DNA of 64,000 nt, taken from the NCBI GenBank assembly GCA_034769895.1, contig CM068367.1, positions 1,315,859,046 to 1,315,923,045 on the forward strand. The letters run 5' to 3'. Shown piece after piece: positions 12,049 to 21,836 of this stretch. The number at the start of each line of letters is the position of its first letter. The stretch's first letter is position 1. Origin of the DNA: Magicicada septendecula. Lineage: Eukaryota; Arthropoda; Insecta; Hemiptera; Cicadidae. The translations under genes were made by a program, and so were the position numbers. The notes under the pieces are model-generated. The model worked only from the letters and a program-made list of their open reading frames with translations, had not been told where the DNA came from and did not search any database.

Positions 12049-12605
12049 TGTTACGACTGTAACACAATAATTACAAGACACCAATCAAGTCACTAATCAC
12101 ACCTTTAATTGTTATAGTAAAACAGTTCGTAATTAACAACACAGTGTCTACAACAAATCAAATGAAAATTGTTCATACGCAATAAAATGTCCACTAATAT
12201 TAAAACTCAACTGTACTACAATTATACCGTCCGAATATAAAACGCAACACTTCACTAATAACTACTTGAACGTACACCGAAATAACTCGAACCGCTCTGT
12301 AAATATATCGCACTAATACTCTCGAACCGCACAGTCAAAAATCTTGCATTGAACTGAAAAACTAAGGCCGCTACCCGATGTATTTATAGTCACGCTCACA
12401 CACCAGAAGCTTCCAAACTGCGTCTTATCTCTCGCGAACTACGTAATTGCTACGGCCCTGACACAGTCCGAGCGCCCGAGCGAAGGCCGGCACAGTCGAG
12501 AAAATTCTCGCAAAATGCATCTAGTAGCACGTAAACCACACGCTTACGTCGAGATCTTTCTGGCACATTCGATAAACGCGTAGATTGTTCTGTGCTGTCG
12601 TAGCA
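12049..12605 (-). repeat. G1 5' LTR
   Basis: 557 bp with the same ends as the left LTR (TGTTACGAC...GTCGTAGCA); lacks the 27-bp extra segment. The right flank begins ATAT, matching the left flank. Confidence 0.95.
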
Positions 12606-12733
12606 ATATAATAAAATATGATTCTATACTGACCATTTATTTATGAGATTAATAAATTTATATTCTCTGTTATCAATTATTCTTTGAACATTTATTTATT
12701 ATTCATTATGAAAAAATAAAAATATAATAATGT

Positions 12734-12941
12734 TTATGTAAACTTGTATATGGAATCTAGAGCCTTCTTTTGATAGACCTCAGGGTCATTTATAATATTA
12801 AATAAATGTCTGACTTCACCTGCATATTTCTGCAACCATTTAATTGTGTTGTTACCGTCATCCGGACTCTCGAGTTTTTGGATCCTCTTCGGTATCACCT
12901 TCTCTGTCTCTGCGTCGTTGAAATTACTCTCACCGTCTACT
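12734..12941 (-). pseudogene. C-terminal piece of the arm A/B reading frame
   Basis: 68 codons ending DSIYKFT-stop, the truncated twin of the frame at 27114-27506. I do not recognise the protein. Visible parts are acidic/polar (VDGESNFNDAETEK), then KWLQKYAGEVRHLFNIIND. Three substitutions from the arm B copy (A/T, E/K, N/D) all change the amino acid. The sequence upstream of 12941 is unrelated and has a stop in frame. Confidence 0.5.
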
Positions 12942-13041
12942 CACACTTAGTGGTTATAAGGGTTCTTAAAATTTTTTCACTCTTTCCCTGGGTGGATTAT
13001 GTCCCTCCCATGGATTATAAGTTGACTTTGGATTTATTTCT

Positions 13042-13341
13042 CTATCCATAGAATTTACGGAATGCTGACACATGGTACTTCCCAATAGTTTTTCTTCTTG
13101 TCGGATCATAGACGATAAAGGTGTGTCGTCCTTTCCTTCTTTGTAATAAGTAGGGTCCCTCGTACAGTCTGAATAGTTTCTTTGCTGTATTGTTGATTCG
13201 TTTTCCCACTGGATTGCTTCTTAGTAGCACTCTCTCTCCTTCATGGAATGTGATGAGTTTGTGCATTCTGTTGAACCTCTCGATCCTCTTCTCTCCAAGT
13301 TTTTCCATCCTCTTCTTCGCATTGTCGTATTTGTGAATCAA
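13042..13341 (-). pseudogene. pol: G2 pol: integrase C-terminal domain
   Basis: It carries the GPY/F-type module near its end (LFRLYEGPYLLQRRKGR) and finishes KYHVSAFRKFYG-stop. It is separated by a frame change from the catalytic core segment at 13497-13789. In gypsy integrases this domain binds DNA and follows the DDE core. Confidence 0.85.
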
Positions 13342-13496
13342 TGGAATTTGCAGGTTTTGGTTTGGAGGTTTATCAATGTTTTTCGACCAGAATCTATTAG
13401 TTTTTTATTCGTTTCCAGTTCCACCAGTGTATATCCCGTAGCTTCACTGTATGTAGCATTTATAGCTTGTTCAAAAAATGATATGTACTCTGCCCA

Positions 13497-13789
13497 TCAG
13501 TTATGTTGTTCATTACAGTAGATGCGTAAATGTTTTCCTAACTCTTTATTTACCCTTTCAGCAAGGTTTCCTTGTGGGTGTCGTATTGACGTTAACACTG
13601 GTTGTATGCCGTGCTGAGATAGCGTTTCTGCCCATGCTTTATTTTGGAATTGTTTACCTTGGTCACTCAGTATCTTTTTGATTTGACCATACTTCGGTAC
13701 GTATTTGCGTAATATGACATTCAGTACACTTTTAGTGGTGGGTCTTCGAATAGCGTAGAGTCGAACTGCCTTGGTGAACACATCTATAC
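13497..13789 (-). pseudogene. pol: G2 pol: integrase catalytic core, second part
   Basis: It contains the second catalytic Asp in LSDQGKQFQNKAW and the Glu in NLAERVNKELGKH. The first catalytic Asp lies on the other side of the PLE, in VAVDFLGPFP near 17735. The PLE duplicated its 14-bp target in this gene at 13790-13803 and 17679-17692. Confidence 0.88.
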
Positions 13790-13803
13790 ATACAAGTATG
13801 TGT
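13790..13803. repeat. Target-site duplication of the PLE, left
   Basis: ATACAAGTATGTGT, identical to 17679-17692. Both copies lie in the integrase coding strand of G2. Confidence 0.92.
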
Positions 13804-13964
13804 CAACTGTACGTTGTAGGCTTTTATACTTTAGGCCCCTCCCCTTATGTCATCGCCCCTCCTATTGGTTCTAGCTGCTGCCGCTCTTCACGGGAACTTT
13901 GTCTACATTTTTCTGTTAGGCATTTTACTAACATCCGTCAAATTGTTTTAAGCATCTCCCGTTA
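13804..13964 (-). repeat. PLE1 left terminal inverted arm
   Basis: It reads CAACTGTACGTTGTAGGC... and is the reverse complement of 17388-17547, with a few substitutions. It contains CTCCTATTGGTTC, a CCAAT-type motif. Confidence 0.92.
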
Positions 13965-14047
13965 ATTTCTTCATGTAATATTTTACTTTCTGACTTGTAA
14001 CATTTTACATTTCGTCATTTTTAGTGTGTTATTCTTATTATTTTAAT

Positions 14048-14506
14048 TTATTTTTGTTTATTGTTTAATATATAATAAAATATTTCTTCATTTGTAAAAT
14101 CCACTTTTATATTCATTAATTTATTCTTATCTTCTTTTTTAACTTTAAGTATTACTAGTTCTTCTATTAGTTTTCTTTTTTGCGGATTGTTTTCTATTTT
14201 GATTATTTCCATATTTTCATTTGGATTTATAAATTTATAGCCTGATTCATTGAAATGTCTTGCATATAGTGAGTTCGTTGTTGTAACCCCTTCTCCTTTT
14301 GCATGTTCATTCATTCGAATTTTAAATTTTCTTCCAGTTTCGCCCAGATATATCTTATTACATTCCCCACATTTTAATTTGTATACGCCGCTTTTTTCTG
14401 TTAATGGAATTTCTTCTGTTTTAGCATTTTTTATATATTCGAATACATTTTTTGTTTCCTTTATTCCTATCTGTATTTCGTATTTTTCGAAGTATTTTTG
14501 TAACAT
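14048..14506 (-). pseudogene. PLE1 GIY-YIG endonuclease domain
   Basis: The C-terminal nuclease of PLEs, which nicks target DNA. The domain starts with GVYKLKCGECNKIYLGETGR (residues 40-59): a GVY version of the first motif, the C-x2-C pair typical of PLEs, then YLGETGR and KIRMNEH. It lies downstream of the RT part on the minus strand and is separated from it by a frame break near 14515-14530. All motif residues I looked for are present. Confidence 0.9.
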
Positions 14507-14529
14507 TTTTGTTTGATATCCTATGTACG

Positions 14530-15007
14530 TTACTGCTCCTTTATATTTCTTCTCTTCATTTGTTTTTTTTCTTTTTTGTTATTTTCTTTTTCTTTATTTT
14601 CCTCTATTTTCTTAACTATTCTATTAATTATTTTAGGGTTGTAATTATTATTTTTTGCTATTTGTTGTAATTTCTTTAATTCTTTTTGTTTGAGTTCTTC
14701 GTTTTCTAGATAATTTATAGCTCTATAGCAAAATGAATTTAATGCTGCCATTTTATAATTGACTGGATGATATGATTCTTGTGGAATTATTAAATCTGAG
14801 TATGTTTCTTTCCTATATATATCGAATTTGAGTTTGTTATCTTCAATTTTTATATTGATATCCAGGAAATTAATTTCTAATCCTCCAATTTCTTCTTGAA
14901 ATTTTATTGTTTTTTCTATGTTATTTAATTCTTCCGTAAATTTTTTAAATTCATTTACTTCACATTCCCAAACTATTAGTATGTCATCTACATACCTGAT
15001 CCATTTT
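14530..15007 (-). pseudogene. PLE1 reverse transcriptase, palm and thumb part
   Basis: It begins right at the insertion edge with KWIRYVDDILIVW, the catalytic YVDD of the PLE RT. Then come EIGGLEINFLDINI and the HPVNYKMAALNSFCYRAI thumb motif typical of PLEs, and a Lys-rich linker. The upstream RT motifs lie beyond the insertion, at 16086-17378. The residues before KWIRYVDD in the open frame belong to the inserted sequence. Confidence 0.9.
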
Positions 15008-16060
15008 GACATGGAATCCATAGCTATGTAATGTCTTACTCGCACGTTTCGCGAAAATCGACCGTTATGTTTCAAATGTACTTTCGGCATACCACTATCT
15101 CACGAACTGCTCAACCAATCCCAGCAAACCAGGTGTCAGGTGATCGAGTCACTCGGCCCCCTTTCAACAATAGTACTGAGAATTTTGACAACTGACTTCA
15201 GTCGCCTCTAGGCTTTGTCTGCGTGAGGGTGTTTTTCCGCCCAAAATTTCTAAATTGCTCCACTAAAACTTAAATATCTCGGGAACTACAAGTCCGATCG
15301 CGAAAATACAAAGTGCGTTGTGATCCTCAGAACTAAATCTCTCCAATAACACCAATTCTGAGTACCAGAAGCACTCACAGAAAATAATAACAACATTTAA
15401 ACTCAAAAATTTGAAATGCCTCGACCTAAAAATCGCGATAAAACTCGAACAAAAAATTTCAAACCGAAAACCGGCAAATCCTATGCAGAGCGTCAACAGG
15501 CCTATCGTTTGAGACTAAAATCAAAGAAATCGGCCGAGAACTTAGAAAATGGCAACCATTTGAAGATTGACGAAACCCCGTCAGCGCCCAAGCGGCCCGC
15601 ATCTCCGATACCTGGGTCATCCGGCGTGCCCCCAAAGCGACTCAGATCGAGCGTACGGCTAGCTAGCAAGAAAACAGACGATGAGAACATTAATAACTTG
15701 TGCTTCGACAACATTGGACCCTCGATGCTCTGCGCAGAACAGCCCGGTCCAAGTCGCCGCTTCAAAGGAGTCGACGAGGAATTCTCTAAGCACTTTAAAA
15801 CAATCCGTTCGGCTCGGTGTGTGGGATCTGCGATCGCTTGTGGTTCAAGAGTGATCTAAGACCGTGCGTACCATCATACATAAGTCTCTTGGCCACAGTG
15901 TTCGGAGCGGACGAGTACTCAAGTGCGAGTAATATGGAAGGCGTGTGCTCTACGTGTGTTGCAAGTCTCAAACAAGGCAACGTACCACCGCTGTGCAAAT
16001 CATACGGCTTCCAACCCTTCATTCCTTCCCAAAGCACAAGTCTGCCCATGATTCCATGTC
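15008..16060 (+). mobile_element. Insertion in PLE1 carrying a Helitron-protein fragment
   Basis: The ends carry an 11-bp inverted match, GACATGGAATC at 15008-15018 and its complement at 16050-16060. About 25 more foreign bases (16061-16086, a GGTAGTC/GACTACC hairpin) precede the resumed RT frame. It encodes on the plus strand the N-terminal part of a Helitron-associated polyprotein. Neither the Helitron TC start nor the CTAG end is visible, so it is probably a fragment or a different carrier. Confidence 0.6.
15416..16060 (+). pseudogene. Helitron-type polyprotein, N-terminal fragment (DUF6570-like)
   Basis: It starts MPRPKNRDKTRTKNFKPKTG, with a basic AERQQAYRLRLKSKK segment as seen at the start of arthropod Helitron proteins. 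After a frame change near 15810 it continues as CGICDRLWFKSDL...CSTCVASLKQGNVPPLCKSYGF, which resembles the paired C-x2-C domain (DUF6570) upstream of the Helitron Rep/helicase. Nothing of Rep or helicase follows. The assignment comes from remembered family features, not a search. Confidence 0.65.
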
Positions 16061-16085
16061 TACCGGTAGTCCCACGACTACCAGG

Positions 16086-17378
16086 TTTAAATTTTTTTTT
16101 AATTCTTCTTTCTTTATCTACATCTTTTAAAATTTTGATTTCAAAGCTATTCATGAATATCTCTGCCATTAATGGTGAAAGCGGTGATCCCATTGGTAAT
16201 CCATTCTCTTGTATGTAAAATTTGTTGTTAAATCTGAAGTAGTTCTGGCTTAGGCATAATTCTAATCCTTCTATTATTTCGTTTTTCCATTCTACATTAC
16301 TTAATTTGTTTTTCTTTATTATTTCTACTGTTTTTGCTATTGGGATGTTGGTGTACATATCTTTTATATCTAATGACATTAATTTTGTCTTATTTGTTAT
16401 GGTTATTTCTTTTAATCTTTCTATTACCTTTTTGCTATTTTCTATGCTGTGGATTTCTTCTTTTTCATATGCCATTTTGATTCTTTTACTTATTTCTTTT
16501 GATATTTTGTACGTTGGCGAATTTATAAATGATACTATAGGTCTTAATGGCATTTCTTTTTTATGTAACTTAATTTGACATCTAAATTTTGGAGCTTCAG
16601 GATTATGTTCTATTTTTTGTTTCTTTTGCCATTCTGTTAAATATGTTGTCTTTTTTATCGATTTCTTTGTTTGTGCTTGAAATTTACTTGTGTAATCATA
16701 TTTTATTTCTTTATATGGTCCTTTTTGTATAAATTGTTCTGCTTTTTCGATATAATCTCTTTTGTTCATTACCACTGCTGTGTTACCTTTATCAGCTTTT
16801 ATAACTATCAAATTGTTCTCCGTGATTTTCTTTTTTAATTCTCTTATATTTCTTTTTATTTGTGTTTCGTTTTTATTTATTGCATTTTTGTTTTTCTTAC
16901 ATATTTTTTCTACTATTTCTTTTACTTCACTTCTTAATTGTTTTTTAGTTTCTTCATTTTTTATTTTATCGATTATTTCTTCACATTCTATTATTGTATT
17001 TTCTTTATCTATGTTTGTTTTTGTTGCATATTTTAAACTTTTCCCTAATAATTTATGTTCATTTTCTGTAAACTTTGTTTCTGTTAAATTTAATACTTTT
17101 TCAGCAAATTTTATTTCTTTATCTTTTTCTTTATTTTTATTTCTTGTTCCTTCTATTAATTCCTTGAGTTTCTTGTTTAATCTCTCTTCCATTTTTCTTA
17201 TTTTCTTTTCTATATATTTTTCACCAAACTCTTTTCTCATTTCTTCTATTTCTACATAATTGTAACTTGTATATAATTTTTGATGTAATTGATACATTTC
17301 TTTGTTATATTTATTTATTTTACTGTATAAGTTCTTTATTTCAAGTTTTATCCATATTTTTTTCGCCATATTTTTCAC
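16086..17378 (-). pseudogene. PLE1 N-terminal region and RT fingers/palm
   Basis: Lys/Glu-rich coiled-coil N-terminus (residues 1-200), then PLE RT motifs: VIKADKGNTAVVM (192-204), LRPIVSFINSPTYKISK (278-294), SLDIKDMYTNIP (335-346; first catalytic Asp in LDI) and GLPMGSPLSPLMAEIFM (393-409). The native frame ends about residue 430 (RRIKKKF); what follows is antisense of the inserted fragment. The start at 17378 is the first Met inside the right inverted arm boundary. Confidence 0.9.
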
Positions 17379-17387
17379 TTGGTAAAA

Positions 17388-17547
17388 TAACGGGAGATTC
17401 TTAAAACAATTTGACGGACGTTAGTAAAATGCCTAATGGAAAATGTAGACAAAGTTCCCGTGAAGAGCGGCAGCAGCTAGAACCAATAGGAGGGGCGATG
17501 ACATAAGGGGAGGGGCCTAAAGTATAAAAGCCTACAACGTACAGTTG
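17388..17547 (-). repeat. PLE1 right terminal inverted arm
   Basis: Inverted copy of 13804-13964. Between it and the right target duplication lie 131 bases (17548-17678) with no frame. Confidence 0.92.
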
Positions 17548-17678
17548 ACAGACGTTGTTTAAGACCTGAAGATGTCAGTGATGACAAAAAGCTTTGTCTA
17601 AACAATAACAATTATAGCAGTTTAGCAATTTTATAAAAGAAAAGTAAGGATGGCTGCTAATTTAAACAATACGAAGAA

Positions 17679-17692
17679 TACAAGTATGTGTT
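17679..17692. repeat. Target-site duplication of the PLE, right
   Basis: ATACAAGTATGTGT, identical to 13790-13803. Confidence 0.92.
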
Positions 17693-18110
17693 TTGTACCC
17701 ACGTGAATAGCTCTCGGAAATGGGCCCAGGAAGTCTACTGCTACTAATTCTCTCTTTTCCTGTGTCTTGATATTTTGCATATCTACGTAGGTGTGAAGAT
17801 TCGGATGTCGTGCTGTTTGACATTCGTAGCATCGTTTTAAGATTGCTTTTATTCTTCTAAACATATTATTCAAAATGAAGTCTTCCTTTAAAGCTAAATG
17901 ACATTTTAAAGCAGACGCATGTGCTAAACTTTGATGACATGGTATAATTAGTGTTTTTAGCATCTCTGGTGATAGGACTATTTTCCAGTCATAATTGACG
18001 AGTTTGTACAATATACTATTTTTTATTGTATATCTACTAGATAATGGTGATAACTTCATGTGACTTATTTGAAGATCTTTGTTTTGTTCATTTGCCATAT
18101 TGTTTAACAA
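17693..18110 (-). pseudogene. pol: G2 pol: integrase zinc finger and first catalytic Asp
   Basis: An HHCC zinc finger (HQSLAHASALKCHL...CYECQTAR) precedes VAVDFLGPFP, which carries the first catalytic Asp of the DDE triad. The core is then cut by the PLE. The open frame runs on for about twenty codons into the PLE. Upstream it overlaps the RNase H frame by a few bases in another frame. Confidence 0.88.
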
Positions 18111-18460
18111 ATATTTAACTCTATCATCTGTTTGATATAAGTAATGTTTAATATTCTAACATCGTTCGACTTAGCTTCATGAGTTTCTTGTGTCTCTTGC
18201 GGTGGATAATGACTTAGTGTGTCGGCAATTATATTATCCGAGCCTTTACAATATTTTATTGTGAATGAATACTCTTGTATGGCCAGTATCCATCTCATCA
18301 GTCGTGCATTTGTTGCTTTATAACTTAATAAAAATGAAAGCGCTTGATGATCCGTGTGTATCTCAAAGTGTGTTCCATACACATAATAACGAAACTGCTT
18401 CAAGGCGTATACTATCGCTAAGATTTCCTTTTCTGACGTACAGTAGTGTTTTTCTGCTCC
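18104..18460 (-). pseudogene. pol: G2 pol: RNase H, C-terminal part
   Basis: It contains FEIHTDHQALSFLL (the TDH catalytic region), LMRWILAIQEYSF and the closing GSDNIIADTLSHYP motif. The start of RNase H lies in another frame at 18418 onward, so a frameshift near 18460 splits the domain. Confidence 0.85.
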
Positions 18461-19809
18461 TTTGAAGACTCGACTGCGTATGCGATGACTCGTAGCTCTC
18501 CGTGTTTATCCTCTTGATACAGGACACTCCCTACCGCATAGTCACTGGCATTTGTGTAGATTATAAATCGTCCTTCCCGTTGTGGGTGATGCAGCATAAT
18601 GTTATGTAGAAATAAATTTTTCACTTCACGGAACGCTTCTTCATGATGTAACTCCCATTTCCATTTGATTTCTTTTCTAGTGAGTTCTAGAAGTAGTTGG
18701 ATTTTCTCCGCATATAATGATGAAAAACGTCGGTAGTATCCCGTGAATCCTAGGAATGCTCTTAACCCTTTTATGTTCTTGGGTCTTGGAAACTCCGTTA
18801 TACTCTTTAGCTTGCAAAGGTCTGTTTGTATTCCCTTGTCAGATATTATGTGACCTGAGAATTTTATTGAAGTTTTAATAAATTCGCACTTCTCTAACTT
18901 CAGAGAGAGATTAGCATCTCTGAACTTTTGAAATATAGTGTTCAGATACTGAAGGTGTTCTTCCAACGTTGTTGAGATTACAAGGATGTCGTCCACGAAG
19001 ATCATGGTGTATGGTTCCACCTCTGGTCCTAGTGGCTTTTCCAAACATTTTACAACTGCTGCGAGGCTTGTACTCAATCCAAAGGGTACTACTCGATGTT
19101 GGTAGCTTTTGTTCTTGTACAGGAATGTGGTGTATTTGCGATCTTGTTTACGAATGGGAATTTGCCAAAACGACGAAGTCAAGTCTAACTTGGTTAGATA
19201 TTTTGCTCCTTGACATTTGTTAAATAATTCTTCAATATTCGGTGCACAATCAAAATCCTTTTCGACGATACTATTTAGATTCCGCATGTCTAAATACAGC
19301 CTTATTTCGTTCATCTTCTTTTTGACGACAACGAGAGGATTGATGAAGCTGCTGTTGGACCGCTCTATTACGCCGTTACCCAACATTCTTTTGATTTCCT
19401 CGTCGACTGGTTCCGCATATTTCATGGGAATTGGATATGTCCTCCATACGAACTTAGTAGGATCGGTGACCTGAATCTTGTGTTCATAAGCATTCGTAAT
19501 TGTAGGCACGTCGCTAAATATATCTTGATATTCCTGTATCAAATCTTCTATTAACTCTATTCCTTCGTGTTGATTGTCCTCTTGCGTATTCATGTCACTT
19601 GCAGCGTGTTTTACAGCTGGTCTGGAAATGATGATTGGTTCCTGTTCTTCTTCTAAGTTGTTCTGACTTTCTTCAAATTTAATTACATAGAGTCCTCCCT
19701 CAACTTTGCATGTCATTGAATTGTTTTCTAAATTAATAACTGCTCCTAATTTATTTAATACGTCGATACCTATGATACAATCATATGTAAGCTTATCTAC
19801 TACTATCAC
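18418..19809 (-). pseudogene. pol: G2 pol: reverse transcriptase and start of RNase H
   Basis: The beginning is the end of protease (IIGIDVLNKLGAVINL). RT follows with LTKLDLTSSFWQIPI (D209), VVPFGLSTS and catalytic FVDD (271-274, Phe in place of the usual Tyr). The tether region FLGFTGYYRRF and the first RNase H strand FIIYTNASDYAVGSVL come next. In the RNase H the usual TDAS is TNAS, so a metal-binding Asp is Asn (N420). The last residues are out of frame. Confidence 0.9.
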
Positions 19810-19873
19810 AGGAATATCGCATTCAAGTTCATTACACTTAAAATTAACATATATTTGTTGTGTGGCACTCTGT

Positions 19874-20134
19874 TTAATTTTTTGCCACCGTTGTTATATA
19901 ATAATTGTTTATAGGTAACACTGGTGCATGTTTGAAATGGTTGCTGTTCCTGTTGATGCAGGTCCGGCTGATTACGGATACCTCACTTCCAGTGTCAACA
20001 AGAATTTTCATATTTAAATTGTTTATTGTTCCCCCTAACATAGGACAATAGGTTTTAGCTAACATTATTTCTTGGTGTGTGTCTGTATTGTTTAGGGCAT
20101 CACGCAAATCATGTGTGTGCAGGTCGTTTATCAA
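19874..20134 (-). pseudogene. pol: G2 pol: aspartic protease
   Basis: Active-site motif ILVDTGSEVSVIS in the middle. The second half of the domain continues in another frame at 19809, so a frameshift lies between. Maturation protease of the Gag-Pol polyprotein. Confidence 0.85.
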
Positions 20135-20170
20135 ACCTGTACAAACTGGCGTTTTGTTACCCTTCTGCAG

Positions 20171-21774
20171 TCATACAGTTTTCTTGTCGATTGTCGTTCT
20201 ACGATCACCCCCTTCCTCTTTGGATGTTGACGGGCGTGTCGGCTGTTGCACAATTTTATTTTCATAATTATTTTTATTATTATGATTATTATTTGTGTTA
20301 ATATTTTGTACATTAGCATTGCACGGTTTACATGTTTTTTCGACGTAAATGGATGTACGTACGTACGCTCCTTTATTTGGAGTCGGGTTACTTTTTTCAT
20401 ATGGTTGTTTATATTCTTTCCACTTCTCTTCTTTCTTCTTTTCTTTATTCTCGAACTGCGGCGATTTGTGGTGTATTGGATTTTGTGTAGAGTACTGCTG
20501 CTGCTGCTGCAGCCGGTTGTCTCTCCTTTCGTACTCTTTATTAACAAATTGTGATGATTGCGTTACAAGGATAAGACGTTCCTCAATGGTTTTAACTCCT
20601 TGGGTATATACGGGAAGTCTAATGTGTCTGTCAAAATGATAGCTTAGTTTTAATACTAATTCGTGCTCCGTGAAACTTGGTCTAAGATGCTTACACCGTT
20701 CGACGAGTTGTATAATGTAGCCTTCCATGGATCGTTTGCTGTTGACGTAATACCGCCCATACTCCAGCTGGTCTCGTACCTCTCTCTGGGTATTCCAAGT
20801 ACCGATTTTCGAAGGATGCCTTGAACTGTTCATAAGTTTCTGTTTGGTCCCGAACAATCGTATACCATTTGGATGCTGTTTCCTGGAAATGTCGACTTAC
20901 AAAATCTATACGGTCTCTGTCGCTTAGGTTGCTTCCTATTGTTGCCATTTCTCGTTCACACTTGTGTAAAAATTCTATGGGGTTCTCCCATTTGTTACCT
21001 TTAAAGCTGATCTTCTCTCGATCTTCTACTTTTGCAGCACACATCATTATAGCACTTGGTCGTCTCTTGACTTCCGGTCCTAGTTTTTCTACCTCCTCTT
21101 GCAGTCCATCTTTCATGTTGTTAATTTCCATGGAGTGGTGCGTAGTTTTTCTAGTGACCTCCTCCACAGCTATTTCTACTGTCTCGGTCCTCATAGTGAG
21201 TTCCTTTGTTCTGTTTGTGTTGTCCAGGATGCGCTCATTTAAGTCTTTGTGTCTGAGATCTTGCTCCTGCTTCGCAATTTTAAATTTTTCATTCCACTGT
21301 TCAGCCAATCCAAATGTTGTCGAATGTGTTCTTCAGTTTCACGTGTTGTATATTCACGCTGTTCTCTGAATTTGCTATCGATCTTTACAGCTTGTTCATT
21401 AAGTGACTGTTGAACACGCTGTTCGACGGCTTCAACGCGTGCAGTAAGCTCTGTTTTCAAAGTGTTACTGACGAGTTCTATATTACTTTCTGAGTTTTTA
21501 CTTCTTCAATAGTGATTTCTAATCTATTACGACTATCTTCTATTTGAGTTTCTAATCTTTCTAATTTATCATTCACTTGAGTTTCTAATCCCGTATTAAT
21601 ATCTTCTAATCTTCCTAATTTATTTTCCAATTTTTCATTGCTACTTTCTAATTGAGTTTCAAGTTCTGCACTGCTACTTTCTAATTGAGTTTTTAGTTCT
21701 GCACTATTCGTTTTCAACTCCTCTTGAAGTCGTTTAAACATCGTTTCGAAGTCCATTGTTGGTGGCTTCGCCAT
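20171..21774 (-). pseudogene. gag: G2 gag
   Basis: Starts MAKPPTMDFETMFKRLQEE at 21774. The N-terminal third is a long coiled coil with in-frame repeats (LKTQLESSSAELETQLESS). The capsid core follows (ISFKGNKWENPIEFLHKCER, about 21000, and YEQFKASFENRYLEYP, about 20830). The C-terminal tail is rich in Gln, Asn and Lys and shows no zinc knuckle. At least three frame changes (near 21470, 21300 and 20800) break it. Confidence 0.85.
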
Positions 21775-21836
21775 TTTAGACTACGGTGTCCTATCTGATT
21801 CGTTATATTAATTATATTTTTAATTATTGGTCCACC
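21775..21836 (-). other. G2 leader remnant
   Basis: 62 bases between gag Met and the T1 LTR; no primer site is recognisable. The 5' part of the G2 leader must lie beyond T1 or be lost. Confidence 0.4.

Larger units (their letters stand above)
5211..12605 (-). mobile_element. Gypsy-type LTR retrotransposon G1, full length but defective
   Basis: A complete Ty3/gypsy element on the minus strand: LTR (12049-12605), primer site, gag, protease, RT-RNase H, integrase, polypurine tract, LTR (5211-5794). The 4-bp target duplication ATAT is confirmed by the uninterrupted sequence in arm B near 26990. It is defective: a solo LTR lies in pol, integrase is frameshifted and gag has in-frame stops. The two LTRs differ by an extra 27 bp in the left copy plus scattered substitutions. 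Confidence 0.95.
2307..12941 (-). repeat. Repeat arm A (interrupted); probable 3' LTR/flank of gypsy G2
   Basis: Arm A is three blocks (2307-2955, 5187-5210, 12606-12941) that together match arm B (26285-27321) as a direct repeat. The gaps are two Helitrons (2956-5186) and gypsy G1 (5211-12605). Relative to B, arm A also lacks about 37 bp near 2335, between short ACTTAC repeats. The arms flank G2, so they may be its LTRs, but no polypurine tract touches 12941 and no outer target duplication is visible. Arm B's reading frame continues past the point where A stops, so A is the truncated copy. Confidence 0.6.
13804..17678 (-). mobile_element. Penelope-like element 1 (PLE1)
   Basis: 3875 bp between 14-bp duplications. 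It codes on the minus strand for an N-terminal Lys-rich region, a PLE reverse transcriptase and a C-terminal GIY-YIG nuclease. Near-identical inverted arms of about 160 bp lie at 13804-13964 and 17388-17547. The open frame is split by a foreign insertion at 15008-16060. Inverted terminal arms are a known PLE arrangement. Confidence 0.92.

Noticed and set aside
16762..17259. 165-codon plus-strand frame rich in Phe, Leu and Ser
   Set aside because: Antisense of the Lys/Glu-rich N-terminus of the PLE1 protein.
17548..17678. Hammerhead ribozyme in the PLE1 tail
   Set aside because: Fragments such as CTGAAGATG and GATGAC are suggestive, but I could not form the conserved core and three stems by eye.
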